In this document: in pieces, positions 7,340-16,277 of the stretch
Position numbering within the stretch: the first letter of the stretch is position 1
Layout of the letters: every line of letters begins with the position of its first letter
DNA from: Clostridia bacterium
GTDB lineage: Bacteria > Bacillota > Clostridia > Oscillospirales > CAG-272
Assembly (NCBI GenBank): GCA_017456905.1
Contig: JAFTIL010000017.1
Span: 1 to 64,000, forward strand
Direction: 5' to 3'
Length of the DNA stretch: 64,000 bases
Translations under genes and position numbers: made by a program
The notes under the pieces: generated by a model
What the model was told of the DNA's origin: nothing
Database searches by the model: none
Seen by the model: the letters and a program-made list of their open reading frames with translations, nothing else

Positions 7340-7894
7340 TCAAGATTCAAGCTGTCTTCCAAGAAAGCCTGCGGCTGTCTGGATGAGTTTAGACTCAGCA
7401 TCGGTCATGAGCTGAGGCGAGGAGGGGGAAGCGTCGCTGCGTACCGACACCACACAGCCCACCAGGTCACCCTCGGAGATGATGGGCATGGCACAGCTGA
7501 TATAATGGGAGCCGCCCTCCCGGAGCAAGGGTTTGCGGTCTTCCGAGCCTGTTGCCGTGAAGAGGGAACGACCTTCAATGATGCTCTCCAGCGCTTCGGA
7601 CAGAGGCTTGTCGGTGTACTCCTTTTTAGAGATACCCGCACAGGCGATGACGGTGTCTCTGTCACAAATGGCCACGTCCAGCCCGCAAGTCTTATGCAGG
7701 GTTTCTGCGTATTGACCTGCAAAGGAGGCCAGCTCCCCGATGGGGGAATATTTTTTAAAGATGACCTCACCCTCGCGGTCAGTATAGATCTCCAGTGGGT
7801 CCCCCTCGCGGATTCTCATGGTTCGTCTGATCTCTTTGGGAATAACGACTCTGCCGAGGTCGTCGATTCTTCTGACAATTCCTGTAGCTTTCAT
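7340..7894 (-). CDS. spoVT: Stage V sporulation protein T, AbrB-type regulator
   Basis: 184 aa, close to the family length. The N-terminal swapped-hairpin DNA-binding domain reads MKATGIVRRIDDLGRVVIPK, followed by EIRRTMRIREGDPLEIY. The C-terminal half is a GAF-like domain (about 55-178). In Bacillus, SpoVT is made under sigma-G in the forespore and tunes spore-coat and germination genes. The ATG follows an AAGGAG that sits inside a long hairpin (7906-7953). A CATAGTATA sequence upstream at about 7956-7964 resembles a sigma-G -10 box, but I found no matching -35. This gene supports a spore-forming host. Confidence 0.93.
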   Translation of the reverse strand: MKATGIVRRIDDLGRVVIPKEIRRTMRIREGDPLEIYTDREGEVIFKKYSPIGELASFAGQYAETLHKTCGLDVAICDRDTVIACAGISKKEYTDKPLSEALESIIEGRSLFTATGSEDRKPLLREGGSHYISCAMPIISEGDLVGCVVSVRSDASPSSPQLMTDAESKLIQTAAGFLGRQLES

Positions 7895-7905
7895 ATATAT
7901 AAAAT

Positions 7906-7953
7906 CTCCTTGTTTTTACAGATTTGTGCTGTTAGTATCTGCAAAACAAGGAG
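7906..7953 (-). promoter_or_regulatory. Hairpin sequestering the spoVT ribosome binding site
   Basis: In the spoVT transcript, CTCCTTGTTTTGCAGAT pairs with ATCTGTAAAAACAAGGAG: 17 pairs, one G-U, one bulged A, and a 13-base loop. The 3' arm contains the AAGGAG used by spoVT, so folding would hide it. Confidence 0.65.
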
Positions 7954-7993
7954 TTTTATACTATGTGATTATTTTTTCAAATTAACTTACCTC

Positions 7994-8024
7994 AAAGCCG
8001 TATCGTATAAGGCGATACGGCTTT
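7994..8024 (-). terminator. Terminator of the cation diffusion facilitator gene
   Basis: Stem AAAGCCGTATCG / CGATACGGCTTT with a 7-base loop, 4 bases beyond the stop of the transporter gene. The T tract is short, so efficiency is uncertain. Confidence 0.65.
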
Positions 8025-8027
8025 GGA

Positions 8028-9188
8028 TCATACCCGATCAACGGTGATCACGGCAAAGCAAGCGGGGCGTTCGTGCCGAACGGCTTCATTGATCCTTTGC
8101 TTGATAGTTTCATCGGAATCTGTGACCTCAAAAGGAACGGCCACGTCGAAGATCAGATTGGTATGAGTTTCTCCGGGAACGATGCGAAAATCGTGGATTT
8201 TTACATTGGGGTAAGCTTGGGTGGCCAAGCGCAAGGTCATGTCTCGCAGCTCATCCACCAGAGGATTATTGATCACGATGGGGTCCATGTGAACCGTGGC
8301 TTCTATGCCATGCTCCTCACGAAGGACTCTTTCTATAAGATCGGCCATATCGTGGGACTTGAAAATATCCTCGTGACCATCCACTTCTACGTGGAGGGAG
8401 GCCATGATGCGTCCGGGACCGTAATTGTGGACCACCAGATCATGGATGCCCAAAGCTTCCGGATAGCGGGAGACCACCTCGGTGATCACGGCCACAGTTT
8501 CCTCGGAGGGCTTTTCTCCCAAAATGGAGTTTTTGGTCTCGTTCAGAATTTTGATACCCGCCACAAGAATCAGCACGGCCACCAGGATACCCACGTAGGC
8601 ATCGGGATCAAAACCTGTGAATTTGAAGATCAGGGTAGATAGCAGAACGGCGGCGGTGGCGCCCGCATCCGAGAGGCTGTCGGCGGCGGTGGCGCGCATC
8701 ACGGAGGAATCGATCTTTTGAGCGATCTGACGGTTAAAAAAGCATAGCCAGAGTTTTGCCAGCACCGAGGCACCGAGCACGCCCACCGATACCCAACTAA
8801 ACAGGGTGTTGGTGGGGTTGAACACCTTGTCCACCGAGCTTGAGAGCAATTCCCATCCGATGAGTAGGATGAAGAAAGAGACGATCATGGAGGCCACGTA
8901 CTCAATGCGGGCGTGACCGAAAGGATGCTCGCGGTCGGCGGGCTTGGCGGCGATACGGAAGGTGACCAGAGAGAGAATCTGAGATCCTGCGTCGGAGAGG
9001 TTGTTGACGGCATCGGCTTGTATGGCCAGCGCGCCCGTCAGAAGGCCGACTGTCATTTTGCCTGTGGCCAACAAAAGATTAAGGATAATACCCACCAGAC
9101 TGACCATGGTACCATAGGCACGGCGCACCGCGGGAGAGGCAGTATCCTCAGAATGTTTGATGAAAAGCTTGCATAAAAGCCGTGTCAT
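8028..9188 (-). CDS. Cation diffusion facilitator family transporter
   Basis: 386 aa. Six membrane helices in the first 220 residues carry the family metal sites: ADAVNNLSDAGS in helix II and ADSLSDAGAT in helix V, plus HPFGHARIEY between helices. A cytosolic metal-binding domain follows (HDLVVHNYGPG, SLHVEVDGHEDI, HMDPI). The protein should export Zn2+, Mn2+, Fe2+ or a similar ion in exchange for protons; NxxxD in helix II and DxxxD in helix V is a pattern also seen in Mn/Fe-type members, so the metal is open. The second ATG (9188) is chosen because GGAG precedes it by 6 bases; ATG 9200 lacks a good site. Confidence 0.9.
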   Translation of the reverse strand: MTRLLCKLFIKHSEDTASPAVRRAYGTMVSLVGIILNLLLATGKMTVGLLTGALAIQADAVNNLSDAGSQILSLVTFRIAAKPADREHPFGHARIEYVASMIVSFFILLIGWELLSSSVDKVFNPTNTLFSWVSVGVLGASVLAKLWLCFFNRQIAQKIDSSVMRATAADSLSDAGATAAVLLSTLIFKFTGFDPDAYVGILVAVLILVAGIKILNETKNSILGEKPSEETVAVITEVVSRYPEALGIHDLVVHNYGPGRIMASLHVEVDGHEDIFKSHDMADLIERVLREEHGIEATVHMDPIVINNPLVDELRDMTLRLATQAYPNVKIHDFRIVPGETHTNLIFDVAVPFEVTDSDETIKQRINEAVRHERPACFAVITVDRV

Positions 9189-9304
9189 GACAATCTCCAT
9201 TCCACCGCTGAAGGGCGGCGTAAACGTATTTTGGAATTCTTCTTGAAACGGATAGATTCCGTTTCAGGGAGAATTTTAGATGGCTGAGCTTCCGCTTAGA
9301 AAAC

Positions 9305-10879
9305 TCAGCTCCAGTATTTTCTGTCCAGGTTGCGAAGCTGGATGGCCTCTGCGATATGTTCCTCGCGGATGATATCGCTCTTGGAAAGGTCGGCAATGGT
9401 GCGCGCCACCCGCAGAATACGGGAATAGCCTCGGGCGGACATACCGAGGGCGCTGTAGGCGTTCTTCAAAAGCAGATGCGCTCCGTCGGTGGCTTCACAG
9501 AAGGACTGGATACCTGCGGCATCAAGCTGAGCGTTGCAGTAGATGGGCTTGCCGCGGCCATTTTTGACCTGTGCTTCGCCGACCTTTTTCTTCATACGCT
9601 CTATGGCAAAGGCGCGTGCGGCGCAGACCCGTTCGCGGATGACCTCGGAGGTTTCTGTTTTCACGGTGTCCTTGGTGGCCAGTTCTTCGTAGGACAGGGA
9701 GGGAAGCTCGATCTGAATATCAATGCGATCCAGCATGGGACCGCTGATGCGGGATATGTATTTTTTTACCTCCTCGGGCTTGCAGGTGCATCGACCTGAC
9801 GGATCTCCGAAATAGCCGCAACGGCAGGGGTTCATGGCCGCTACCATCATAAAAGAGCAGGGAAAGGTGACACGGCCGTTGGCACGGGTAATGGTCACCA
9901 CTTCATCCTCAATGGGCTGGCGAAGAGCATCGGTGATCTGCTTGGGGAATTCGGGCATTTCGTCCAGGAACAAGACGCCGTTGTGCGCCAGAGAAACTTC
10001 ACCCGGCATGGGATTGGCGCCGCCACCCACCAAACTGACGGCCGACATGGTGTGATGCGGGGAGCGGAAAGGGCGTCGAGCCAATAGGGAAGTGCCCTCA
10101 GGTAGCGAACCGGAGACCGAGTGGATCTTGGTGGTCTCAATGGCCTCCTCAAAGGTCAGCGGGGGAAGGATAGAAGCAAGGCGCTTGGCCAGCATGGACT
10201 TACCTGTGCCGGGCGGGCCAATCAGCAAAATATTGTGACCGCCTGCGGCGGCGATCTCCATGGCGCGTTTGGCGAGATGCTGGCCTTTTACGTCAGCGAA
10301 ATCCTCCTCGTAGGGGGCGTGGGGAGAAAAGGCAGTGCTCTTGCGGGGCATTGGAGATAACACCGCACGACCATTGAGATGATCTACCAGTTGACGCATA
10401 CTGTGAACGCCGTAGACAGAAATTCCCTCTACGGCGGCGGCTTCGGCGGCGTTTTCCTCGGGAACGTAGATTTCGCTCATGCCTGCATCTCTGGCGGCTA
10501 CGCACATGGAAAGCACGCCCTTGACACTTCTGAACTCACCCGACAGCGAAAGCTCTCCAATAAAGCATTTATCACCCAGCGTGACAGTCCCGCGTATCAT
10601 ACCCGACACCGACATAATGCCCACAAGAATGGCCACGTCAAAGCCCGAACCCTCCTTGCGGCGATAGGCAGGGGCCAGGTTTACCAGAAAGGCCGCTTCG
10701 GGAAAGGGGAATCCGCTGTTTTCACAGGCCGTCCGCACGCGCTCCTTAGCTTCCTTGACGGCGGCATCGGGTAAGCCCACCAGTTCAAATTGGGGGAGTC
10801 TGGGCTGTCCGTTGACCTCCACGCTGACGATAAAGCCGTCGATGCCGAAAAGACCTGTGCTGTAAACCTTGGATAGCAT
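9305..10879 (-). CDS. yifB: YifB/ComM-type Mg-chelatase-like AAA+ ATPase
   Basis: 524 aa, full length. The N-terminal Lon-protease-like fold (residues 1-165, ending GVHSMRQLVDHL) is followed by the AAA+ domain with Walker A GPPGTGKS at about 217, Walker B VLFLDEMPEF, and the zinc-binding-like insert MNPCRCGYFGDPSGRCTC. The C-terminal Mg_chelatase_C domain ends in RNLDRKYW. ComM is a hexameric helicase that extends branch migration in natural transformation; in Clostridia the role is inferred only. The start follows AGGAGGTCTTCCC. Confidence 0.95.
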   Translation of the reverse strand: MLSKVYSTGLFGIDGFIVSVEVNGQPRLPQFELVGLPDAAVKEAKERVRTACENSGFPFPEAAFLVNLAPAYRRKEGSGFDVAILVGIMSVSGMIRGTVTLGDKCFIGELSLSGEFRSVKGVLSMCVAARDAGMSEIYVPEENAAEAAAVEGISVYGVHSMRQLVDHLNGRAVLSPMPRKSTAFSPHAPYEEDFADVKGQHLAKRAMEIAAAGGHNILLIGPPGTGKSMLAKRLASILPPLTFEEAIETTKIHSVSGSLPEGTSLLARRPFRSPHHTMSAVSLVGGGANPMPGEVSLAHNGVLFLDEMPEFPKQITDALRQPIEDEVVTITRANGRVTFPCSFMMVAAMNPCRCGYFGDPSGRCTCKPEEVKKYISRISGPMLDRIDIQIELPSLSYEELATKDTVKTETSEVIRERVCAARAFAIERMKKKVGEAQVKNGRGKPIYCNAQLDAAGIQSFCEATDGAHLLLKNAYSALGMSARGYSRILRVARTIADLSKSDIIREEHIAEAIQLRNLDRKYWS

Positions 10880-10908
10880 GGGAAGACCTCCTTACTTTCA
10901 TTAAAAAC

Positions 10909-10937
10909 ATTGTATCATATTTCCCCAAAAATTTCAA
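10909..10937 (-). promoter_or_regulatory. Sigma-A promoter of yifB
   Basis: Minus-strand TTGAAA (10932-10937), 17 bases, TACAAT (10909-10914), about 30 bases before the start codon. Confidence 0.65.
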
Positions 10938-11007
10938 TAGCTTGCATAAAAAAAGCAAATTTGGCGTGTAATGTATAAAATGTTTACAATCATCTGCTGT
11001 AAATCCC

Positions 11008-11036
11008 TTGACATTTTGACAAGAATGGGTTATAAT
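11008..11036 (+). promoter_or_regulatory. Sigma-A promoter, perfect consensus
   Basis: TTGACA (11008-11013), 17 bases, TATAAT (11031-11036), driving the LRR lipoprotein gene at 11077. Confidence 0.85.
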
Positions 11037-11076
11037 AGGTACGTTGATTACTGTAATTTTTCGGAGGTATGCTTTT

Positions 11077-11919
11077 ATGAGAAAGTTTTTGGCTCTGGCT
11101 CTGTCCTGTATTCTTCTGGTGGCCACGCTGGCTTCCTGTGCCGTCGGTTTGGGAGATCCGGATGCAATCAATAACTATACGCCCGAGGTAAAGACCATCA
11201 CCACGGACAAGGGTGTGTTCACCTTTGAAGAGGCCGAGGGTGATACGGCTATTCTGGTCGGCTACAACGGTAGAGCTACCAAGGATGACCACGTAGAGAT
11301 CCCCACCGAGTTCAACGGCCGTCCCGTCGTTGGTATCGGCAATAACGTTTTCTATAACCTGGCCGCTGTCGTCGAGGTCAAGATCCCCGCAACTGTGACC
11401 AGCATTGGTGATTACGCCTTTGCAAACTGCACCGAGCTCACGTCCGTCACCCTGCCTGACGGTCTGCTTTCCATCGGCTTTGCGACCTTCACGGGTTGCA
11501 CTAAGCTGGAGACCGTAAATCTGGGTAACTCCCTCGTGTCTATCGGTGATTCCGCTTTCAAGTCTTGCCCTGTACTTAAGAACATTGCCCTGCCTGCAAC
11601 TTTGGAGTCCATCGGCGAATATGCATTTGCATATGACGAGGCGCTGACCGAGTTCGCAGCTCCCGCGGCTCTGAAGGACCTCGGCACGCTGGCATTCTAC
11701 AACTGCACAGGCCTTACTTCCATCAAGCTGTCCGATACGCTTGAGAACATCGGCGAATATGCTTTCGTTACCGAGAAGACCACCATGAAGGCTATCATCG
11801 ATACCACTTCCTACTCCGAGGGCTCCAAGGCCGCCGAGTACGTGGCTGCTATGGCTGACACCGTCATCGAGGAGACTGAAGCACCCGAAGATAACGGTGT
11901 GACCGATCCCGAGGCTTGA
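11077..11919 (+). CDS. BspA-like leucine-rich repeat lipoprotein
   Basis: 280 aa. The signal peptide is MRKFLALALSCILL with a lipobox-like TLASC at about 20-24, so it is probably lipid-anchored on the cell surface. From residue 95 there are about five LRR_5 units of the form IPATVTSIGDYAFANCTELT, spaced about 23 residues. The tail is acidic (EAPEDNGVTDPEA). Such repeats usually bind proteins or glycans. ATG 11077 follows GGAGGTATGCTTTT; an upstream TTG at 11044 gives a poorer signal peptide and was rejected. It has its own promoter and terminator. Confidence 0.88.
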   Translation: MRKFLALALSCILLVATLASCAVGLGDPDAINNYTPEVKTITTDKGVFTFEEAEGDTAILVGYNGRATKDDHVEIPTEFNGRPVVGIGNNVFYNLAAVVEVKIPATVTSIGDYAFANCTELTSVTLPDGLLSIGFATFTGCTKLETVNLGNSLVSIGDSAFKSCPVLKNIALPATLESIGEYAFAYDEALTEFAAPAALKDLGTLAFYNCTGLTSIKLSDTLENIGEYAFVTEKTTMKAIIDTTSYSEGSKAAEYVAAMADTVIEETEAPEDNGVTDPEA

Positions 11920-11940
11920 GTCGAGAAAATCAGTAAATAC

Positions 11941-11972
11941 AAACCCCCGATCCATGGATCGGGGGTTTCTTT
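11941..11972 (+). terminator. Rho-independent terminator
   Basis: AAACCCCCGATCcatGGATCGGGGGTTT followed by CTTT, 21 bases after the LRR gene stop. Confidence 0.9.
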
Positions 11973-12034
11973 ATCGGATGGCGCAATAAAAACAGGGAGC
12001 TTCCCAAGAGAAGCTCCCATATTTTCTTTGTGAA

Positions 12035-12769
12035 TTATTCAGCAGCCTGCGTACCTTCGGTAGCATCCTTGATGCACTCGTTGACGATGAAGTACTGCTT
12101 GACCTCGACGACGGGCTTACCCTCTGCGTCGGTCTCGGACTCGGACTCTACGGAGAAGAGGATGCAGCTCCAGTTTTCGCCCTTGGCTACGCGGGTGACC
12201 TTGGTGCCCTTCTTCAAAGCGCCTCTGATGGTCAGATTGCCGCCCTCGGTGGAGGGGTAGGTGCGGACGTTAACGTCGGCGGAGATCTCGATCTCCTCGT
12301 TGTCAACGGAGGTCATGCCCGTGATAGCGGCGTAATCACCGGCCACGGTCTTGGCGATGTAAGCGGTCTCGCCTTCATACTCGATGCGGTACCAGTTCTT
12401 GCTTTCGCCGGTGCACTTCAGGGTCGTGCCTTCGGTGGGCCAAGCAACGCCGTTTTCCTCACCGATCACGGTGGCAGAACGGATGGTGGCGGTAGCGACC
12501 CAGATGTACAGGGTCTTGTCGCAATCGGTAAAAGTGGGGTCAGCCTCGGAAATATTGTCCTCAGGGGCCTGGGTGTTGTCCTCTACGGGATTGGTGACCA
12601 CGTTGCCATTGTCATCGGTAACAATGCCGGTGTTATCACCTGTACCGTTGGGGATCACGATGGATGTATCGGTGCCATTACCGGTGTCATCGCCGCTGCC
12701 GGGGTCGGTGCAAGCAACAGCAGAAACCAGAAGAAGGCCTGCAAACAGAACGATCAAAAGCTTCTTCAT
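12035..12769 (-). CDS. Putative lipoprotein with two SH3-like domains
   Basis: 244 aa. The signal peptide MKKLLIVLFAGLLLVSAVAC ends at a lipobox Cys. A Thr/Gly/Asp-rich linker (about 25-75) follows, then two bacterial SH3-like units: YIWVATATIRSATVIGEENG with a W-RIEYEGETAYIAK ending, and a second beginning VNVRTYPSTEGGNLTIRGAL with a SCILFS ending. SH3b domains usually bind cell-wall peptides. ATG 12769 follows AGGAGGAAGAAAA; the open frame extends upstream without support. It probably acts at the wall or membrane surface. Confidence 0.85.
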   Translation of the reverse strand: MKKLLIVLFAGLLLVSAVACTDPGSGDDTGNGTDTSIVIPNGTGDNTGIVTDDNGNVVTNPVEDNTQAPEDNISEADPTFTDCDKTLYIWVATATIRSATVIGEENGVAWPTEGTTLKCTGESKNWYRIEYEGETAYIAKTVAGDYAAITGMTSVDNEEIEISADVNVRTYPSTEGGNLTIRGALKKGTKVTRVAKGENWSCILFSVESESETDAEGKPVVEVKQYFIVNECIKDATEGTQAAE

Positions 12770-12827
12770 TTTTCTTCCTCCTTTATCTTGATAAGATGCT
12801 CTTTTTGTGTCTATTTTTACAACTTTC

Positions 12828-12856
12828 ATTATATCATAATGTTTTGGGTCTGTCAA
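12828..12856 (-). promoter_or_regulatory. Sigma-A promoter of SH3 lipoprotein gene
   Basis: Minus-strand TTGACA (12851-12856), 17 bases, TATAAT (12828-12833). Confidence 0.8.
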
Positions 12857-12913
12857 GTGACAAATGACGGAAAAATCACGAAAGAAACGAATAATTTTTC
12901 CCGTTATCAGCTT

Positions 12914-14266
12914 TTACATCAGAAACACTGCAATCAGGCCGCCCAGAGCAGCCAGCAGAGCGGGAATGGATACGGCGGAACCGTATTTGACAAAAGTGGT
13001 AAAGGAAAAAGGAACGCCGTGGTCGTGGAGCTGCCCTGTCCACATGATACCTGCCAGGGCACCTGTGGGGGTAAAGAAAGCACCAAGATTGGAGCCGATG
13101 ACCGAGGCAAAGAGGGCGGCGGAAAGGAGGGTGGCTTGCGCGGGATCATCAGCCATGGGCAGGACGGCAATGACAGAACTGAACAGCACGCTCATGGGGA
13201 TGTTGTTGAGGATATTGGCCGCCAGGAAGGAGGCTACACCAAAGGCGAGGATGATGACCGGTATGCTGTTGAATTGTCCGAGCCACATAGCCAGCGTAGC
13301 GGTGTGGCCGTATTTGCCCAGCGCCAAAACCAACACGAACATGGACAGCACGAAGGGGGCCAGATCCCAAGGGGCGCGGAGGATGCATTTGGCGATGAGA
13401 AAGGGGGCGCGGCGGCGGAAAAAGCTGACCGCCATGGTGCAGACCACCAGGCTCAGGAAAAAGATGCAGGTGATGAGCCACATGGGGAGATTAATGAAAG
13501 AAGCCAGGGACAGGAGAACTATGCAACCGCCCAGATGCGCTAGGCCCAGCACTTCGGTGACCTTATCAATGGGGGGGATCTTTTCCTCTTTGGGATCAAT
13601 GGGGGCGGACAGCTTTTTGCGGAACAAAATGTACAGTACACCCATGGAGGTGAGGCCGCTGAGGACGGTCGGCAGAAGCATTTTGATGACGTAACCAGCA
13701 AAATCGACCCCTGCGCTTCCTGCCAGATAAATGTTGGTAGGATTTCCGATGATAAGAGCCATGCTCCAGGTGTTTGCGGCCACAAACTCCGACACCAGAT
13801 AGGGGACGGGGTCGATGCGTGCATTTTTAGAAAAATGACAAATAAAGGGGGTGAAAGTGAGGACGATGATGTCGTTGGAGGTGAACACTGTCAGCACCGA
13901 AACCAAGGCATAGAGCAAGAAGAACAGAATCTTTTGGCTGTGTCCGGCGCGGCCCAGCACTTTAACGGCGAGAAAACGGAAAAAGCCGATTTCATCCAGA
14001 TACACAGACATCATGGTCATGGTGAAGAACAAGAGCAGGATCTTGATAGGGTTTACGTCTCCTGCACCCGTGAGTCCCGCGGCGATCTCGGCGGGGGTCA
14101 GTAGACCGCCGATGATAAGAGCCAAAGCGCCCAGAAGAGGCACGAGCCAGAAAATGCTCAGCTTTTTGCCGCCTAACGTGACGTGAGGCTTGGCGAAGAC
14201 CAGGGTGAGAAGCCCGCCGCAGGTGAGAATAAAGATCACGAGGACGGCGATTGCTGATGAAGTCAT
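12914..14266 (-). CDS. ArsB/NhaD-type (ion transporter superfamily) permease
   Basis: 450 aa with about eleven membrane helices. It carries the superfamily hairpin signature LTVFTSNDIIVLTFTPF near residues 113-129 and the second repeat hairpin FLAANILNNIPMSVLFSS near 355-372, together with TWSMALIIGNPTNIYLAGS. Members exchange Na+ for protons or export arsenite and other anions; I cannot tell which here, and no arsenic genes are near. It stands alone, with a leader of about 140 bases between promoter and start. Confidence 0.82.
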   Translation of the reverse strand: MTSSAIAVLVIFILTCGGLLTLVFAKPHVTLGGKKLSIFWLVPLLGALALIIGGLLTPAEIAAGLTGAGDVNPIKILLLFFTMTMMSVYLDEIGFFRFLAVKVLGRAGHSQKILFFLLYALVSVLTVFTSNDIIVLTFTPFICHFSKNARIDPVPYLVSEFVAANTWSMALIIGNPTNIYLAGSAGVDFAGYVIKMLLPTVLSGLTSMGVLYILFRKKLSAPIDPKEEKIPPIDKVTEVLGLAHLGGCIVLLSLASFINLPMWLITCIFFLSLVVCTMAVSFFRRRAPFLIAKCILRAPWDLAPFVLSMFVLVLALGKYGHTATLAMWLGQFNSIPVIILAFGVASFLAANILNNIPMSVLFSSVIAVLPMADDPAQATLLSAALFASVIGSNLGAFFTPTGALAGIMWTGQLHDHGVPFSFTTFVKYGSAVSIPALLAALGGLIAVFLM

Positions 14267-14445
14267 AAGTTTAACTCTCTTTTGCTTTTATTTCTTTTTC
14301 ACAGTATGATAGTAAAGAAGCAAGCCTTGCTCGAAAGAAGATGGGCTTTTTGCGTCGTGAACATAAGACCTACCACGGCAGGCCTGTTGACGATACGGCA
14401 CAAGGCAAGCGGGTCTATTGTATCACACGGAGGTGGAAAAGTCAA
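14267..14445 (-). promoter_or_regulatory. Promoter and long leader of the permease gene
   Basis: Minus-strand TTGACT (14440-14445), 17 bases, TACAAT (14417-14422). The leader of about 140 bases contains an AGCAAGgCTTGCT palindrome and GACC...GGTC pairing. I do not recognise a known riboswitch. Together with 14446-14619, this fills the gene-free stretch before the next plus-strand gene; the remainder holds only that gene's promoter. Confidence 0.5.
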
Positions 14446-14526
14446 GATGATTGTTGTGAAATTGCATGAAAAACGCAGAGGAGTTTGATGTAAAGCAACG
14501 AAGAAGAGCGCGGCCTTGACATTGAG

Positions 14527-14555
14527 TTGACAAATCCTGTGTTCTATGATATAAT
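14527..14555 (+). promoter_or_regulatory. Sigma-A promoter, perfect consensus
   Basis: TTGACA (14527-14532), 17 bases, TATAAT (14550-14555), 64 bases before the start of the CvpA-like gene. Confidence 0.85.
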
Positions 14556-14619
14556 TTTCTTACAGACTGCGTCGCCCTTGCGAATTCCTGCTTTCAAATC
14601 ACTCATGGAGGTAAAGCCT

Positions 14620-16215
14620 ATGTATGCGATCATCACCGTTGCTATCTTAGTTTATATTGCACTGATTGCGTTACTGACCGCCCTTCCTGCAAGAAAGCGC
14701 CACTGGAGCATGGTGCTGGCGCGTACGGGTATCGTGATGATTTCTGCTCTGATATCCGTTCCTCTGTCCAAATTCATAGCTTCAAAGATAGGTCATTGGC
14801 TTTACGGTGTTATTGAACCTATGCTGTCCACCGATCTGCAAACGTTTATGGGTGAGGTGCCTCTGGTGGCAGAGAGCGCTGAGCTTATCGTGGGCCTTTT
14901 GTTGGCCCCCATCCTTTTCCTTCTCTTGTTTATTGTGATCCGTGCTGTTTTGAACCTGGTTATTTGGATCATTGAGCGTGTAATTCCCAAGCTGCGCCAT
15001 AGAAGCCTCCACAATACGGCCATTGCCGTTCCCATCGGCGCCGTCAACGGTATTTTAGTGGCACTGGTAACCTTGATTCCCCTTTGCGGCTACGTGGCGA
15101 TGGGCAGCAGTTGTCTTTCTGTCTATCATTTGTTCGATGAGCAAGGTGGGCCTCTGCCTCAGAAAGAAGTGATGGCGTCCGTACCTGACCACGTTCTCGT
15201 GGAGCCCCTTTCTCAAGAAAACTCCGCTGATCAGGATGCGTTGATCAATAACATCGAGAATATCGGAGATAGTACCGTGATCACGGTGATGAACACCATC
15301 GGATTGCCTCTCTTTGAGGAAATGACCAGCGGCACTTTGGACAATGGAAATATAGAGTTTTCTCTGACCAAGGAATTGCCCCATTTGACTGACTCTGCGG
15401 CTTTGCTGATCCCGGCTTTGGGCCATATTTTAGATGAAGAAGTTACGCAGGAGGAGGCTGACGCGCTGATTTCTGCCATGCAAAAGCTTCTTTCCTCGGA
15501 TTGGGTGGCTGAGGTGGCTGCTGATTCCGTCAGCTTTATGGCAGAAATGTGGCAAGAAGGGAATACCTTTATGCTCATGAACGCGCCCGACGTGGGAGAT
15601 ATGCTCCAGCCTGTCTTGGATACCGCGCTGACGGTGTTGTCCACCGAAAGTGCCGATACCCTACGTGCCGACGTTGAGACCATACTGACTGTTTTGACCG
15701 ATCTTATGGCTGCAGGCTTCCTTGAGGAAAATCCCGATTACGAGGCGCTGCTGATCAATCTCGGCGAGAGCGGGCTTCTGAACCGTTTGATGACGACCCT
15801 GAACGCCAACCTCAATATGGCACCGCTGGCCACCGAATTGAAGGCCTTGAGTGTGCGCGTAGTGTCCTCCGTGCTGGGCGAGACACTCAAAAATACCGAT
15901 CAATACGATCCCATGATCGATCAGGTGGCCAATGAGCTGAACAAAGTCATTGATCTGCCCAAAGAAGAGCGTGAAGCCATCGTCCGTGAGTCTATCCAGA
16001 CGGCTTTTGTTGATCACGGCGTTTCTGTGCCCGAGGATGTGGCTGTGGAGCTGTCCGAAAAGGCCATTGAGGACCTTGGCGCTGACGGCAAGATCACCAA
16101 CGATGAGCTGAAGCAATACCTCATTGATCATGTTGGAGAAGGTGTGGGTATTGCAGGAGATATCACCCAAGAAAACGGTGACATTTTTGGGGATGTTCCT
16201 GATCTTGACGCTTGA
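14620..16215 (+). CDS. Membrane protein with CvpA-like N-terminal half, 531 aa
   Basis: Four hydrophobic helices lie in residues 1-180 (for example YAIITVAILVYIALIALL and LLLAPILFLLLFIVIRAVL), with an arrangement like colicin V production protein CvpA. The remaining 350 residues are a soluble, acidic, mostly helical domain with no family I recognise. ATG 14620 follows GGAGGTAAAGCCT; an upstream in-frame TTG at 14527 coincides with the -35 box and is rejected. It is followed by a terminator and appears monocistronic. The large soluble domain is not part of usual CvpA. Confidence 0.75.
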   Translation: MYAIITVAILVYIALIALLTALPARKRHWSMVLARTGIVMISALISVPLSKFIASKIGHWLYGVIEPMLSTDLQTFMGEVPLVAESAELIVGLLLAPILFLLLFIVIRAVLNLVIWIIERVIPKLRHRSLHNTAIAVPIGAVNGILVALVTLIPLCGYVAMGSSCLSVYHLFDEQGGPLPQKEVMASVPDHVLVEPLSQENSADQDALINNIENIGDSTVITVMNTIGLPLFEEMTSGTLDNGNIEFSLTKELPHLTDSAALLIPALGHILDEEVTQEEADALISAMQKLLSSDWVAEVAADSVSFMAEMWQEGNTFMLMNAPDVGDMLQPVLDTALTVLSTESADTLRADVETILTVLTDLMAAGFLEENPDYEALLINLGESGLLNRLMTTLNANLNMAPLATELKALSVRVVSSVLGETLKNTDQYDPMIDQVANELNKVIDLPKEEREAIVRESIQTAFVDHGVSVPEDVAVELSEKAIEDLGADGKITNDELKQYLIDHVGEGVGIAGDITQENGDIFGDVPDLDA

Positions 16216-16243
16216 TCTTATATCTTATATCTTATAAAATAAT

Positions 16244-16275
16244 GCCCCCGTCCGAGGACGGGGGTGATTTTTGTT
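16244..16275. terminator. Bidirectional terminator
   Basis: CCCCCGTCCgagGACGGGGG followed by TGATTTTTG on the plus strand and by an AT-rich tract on the minus strand. It lies between the convergent CvpA-like and alpha-galactosidase genes. Confidence 0.85.
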
Positions 16276-16277
16276 GA

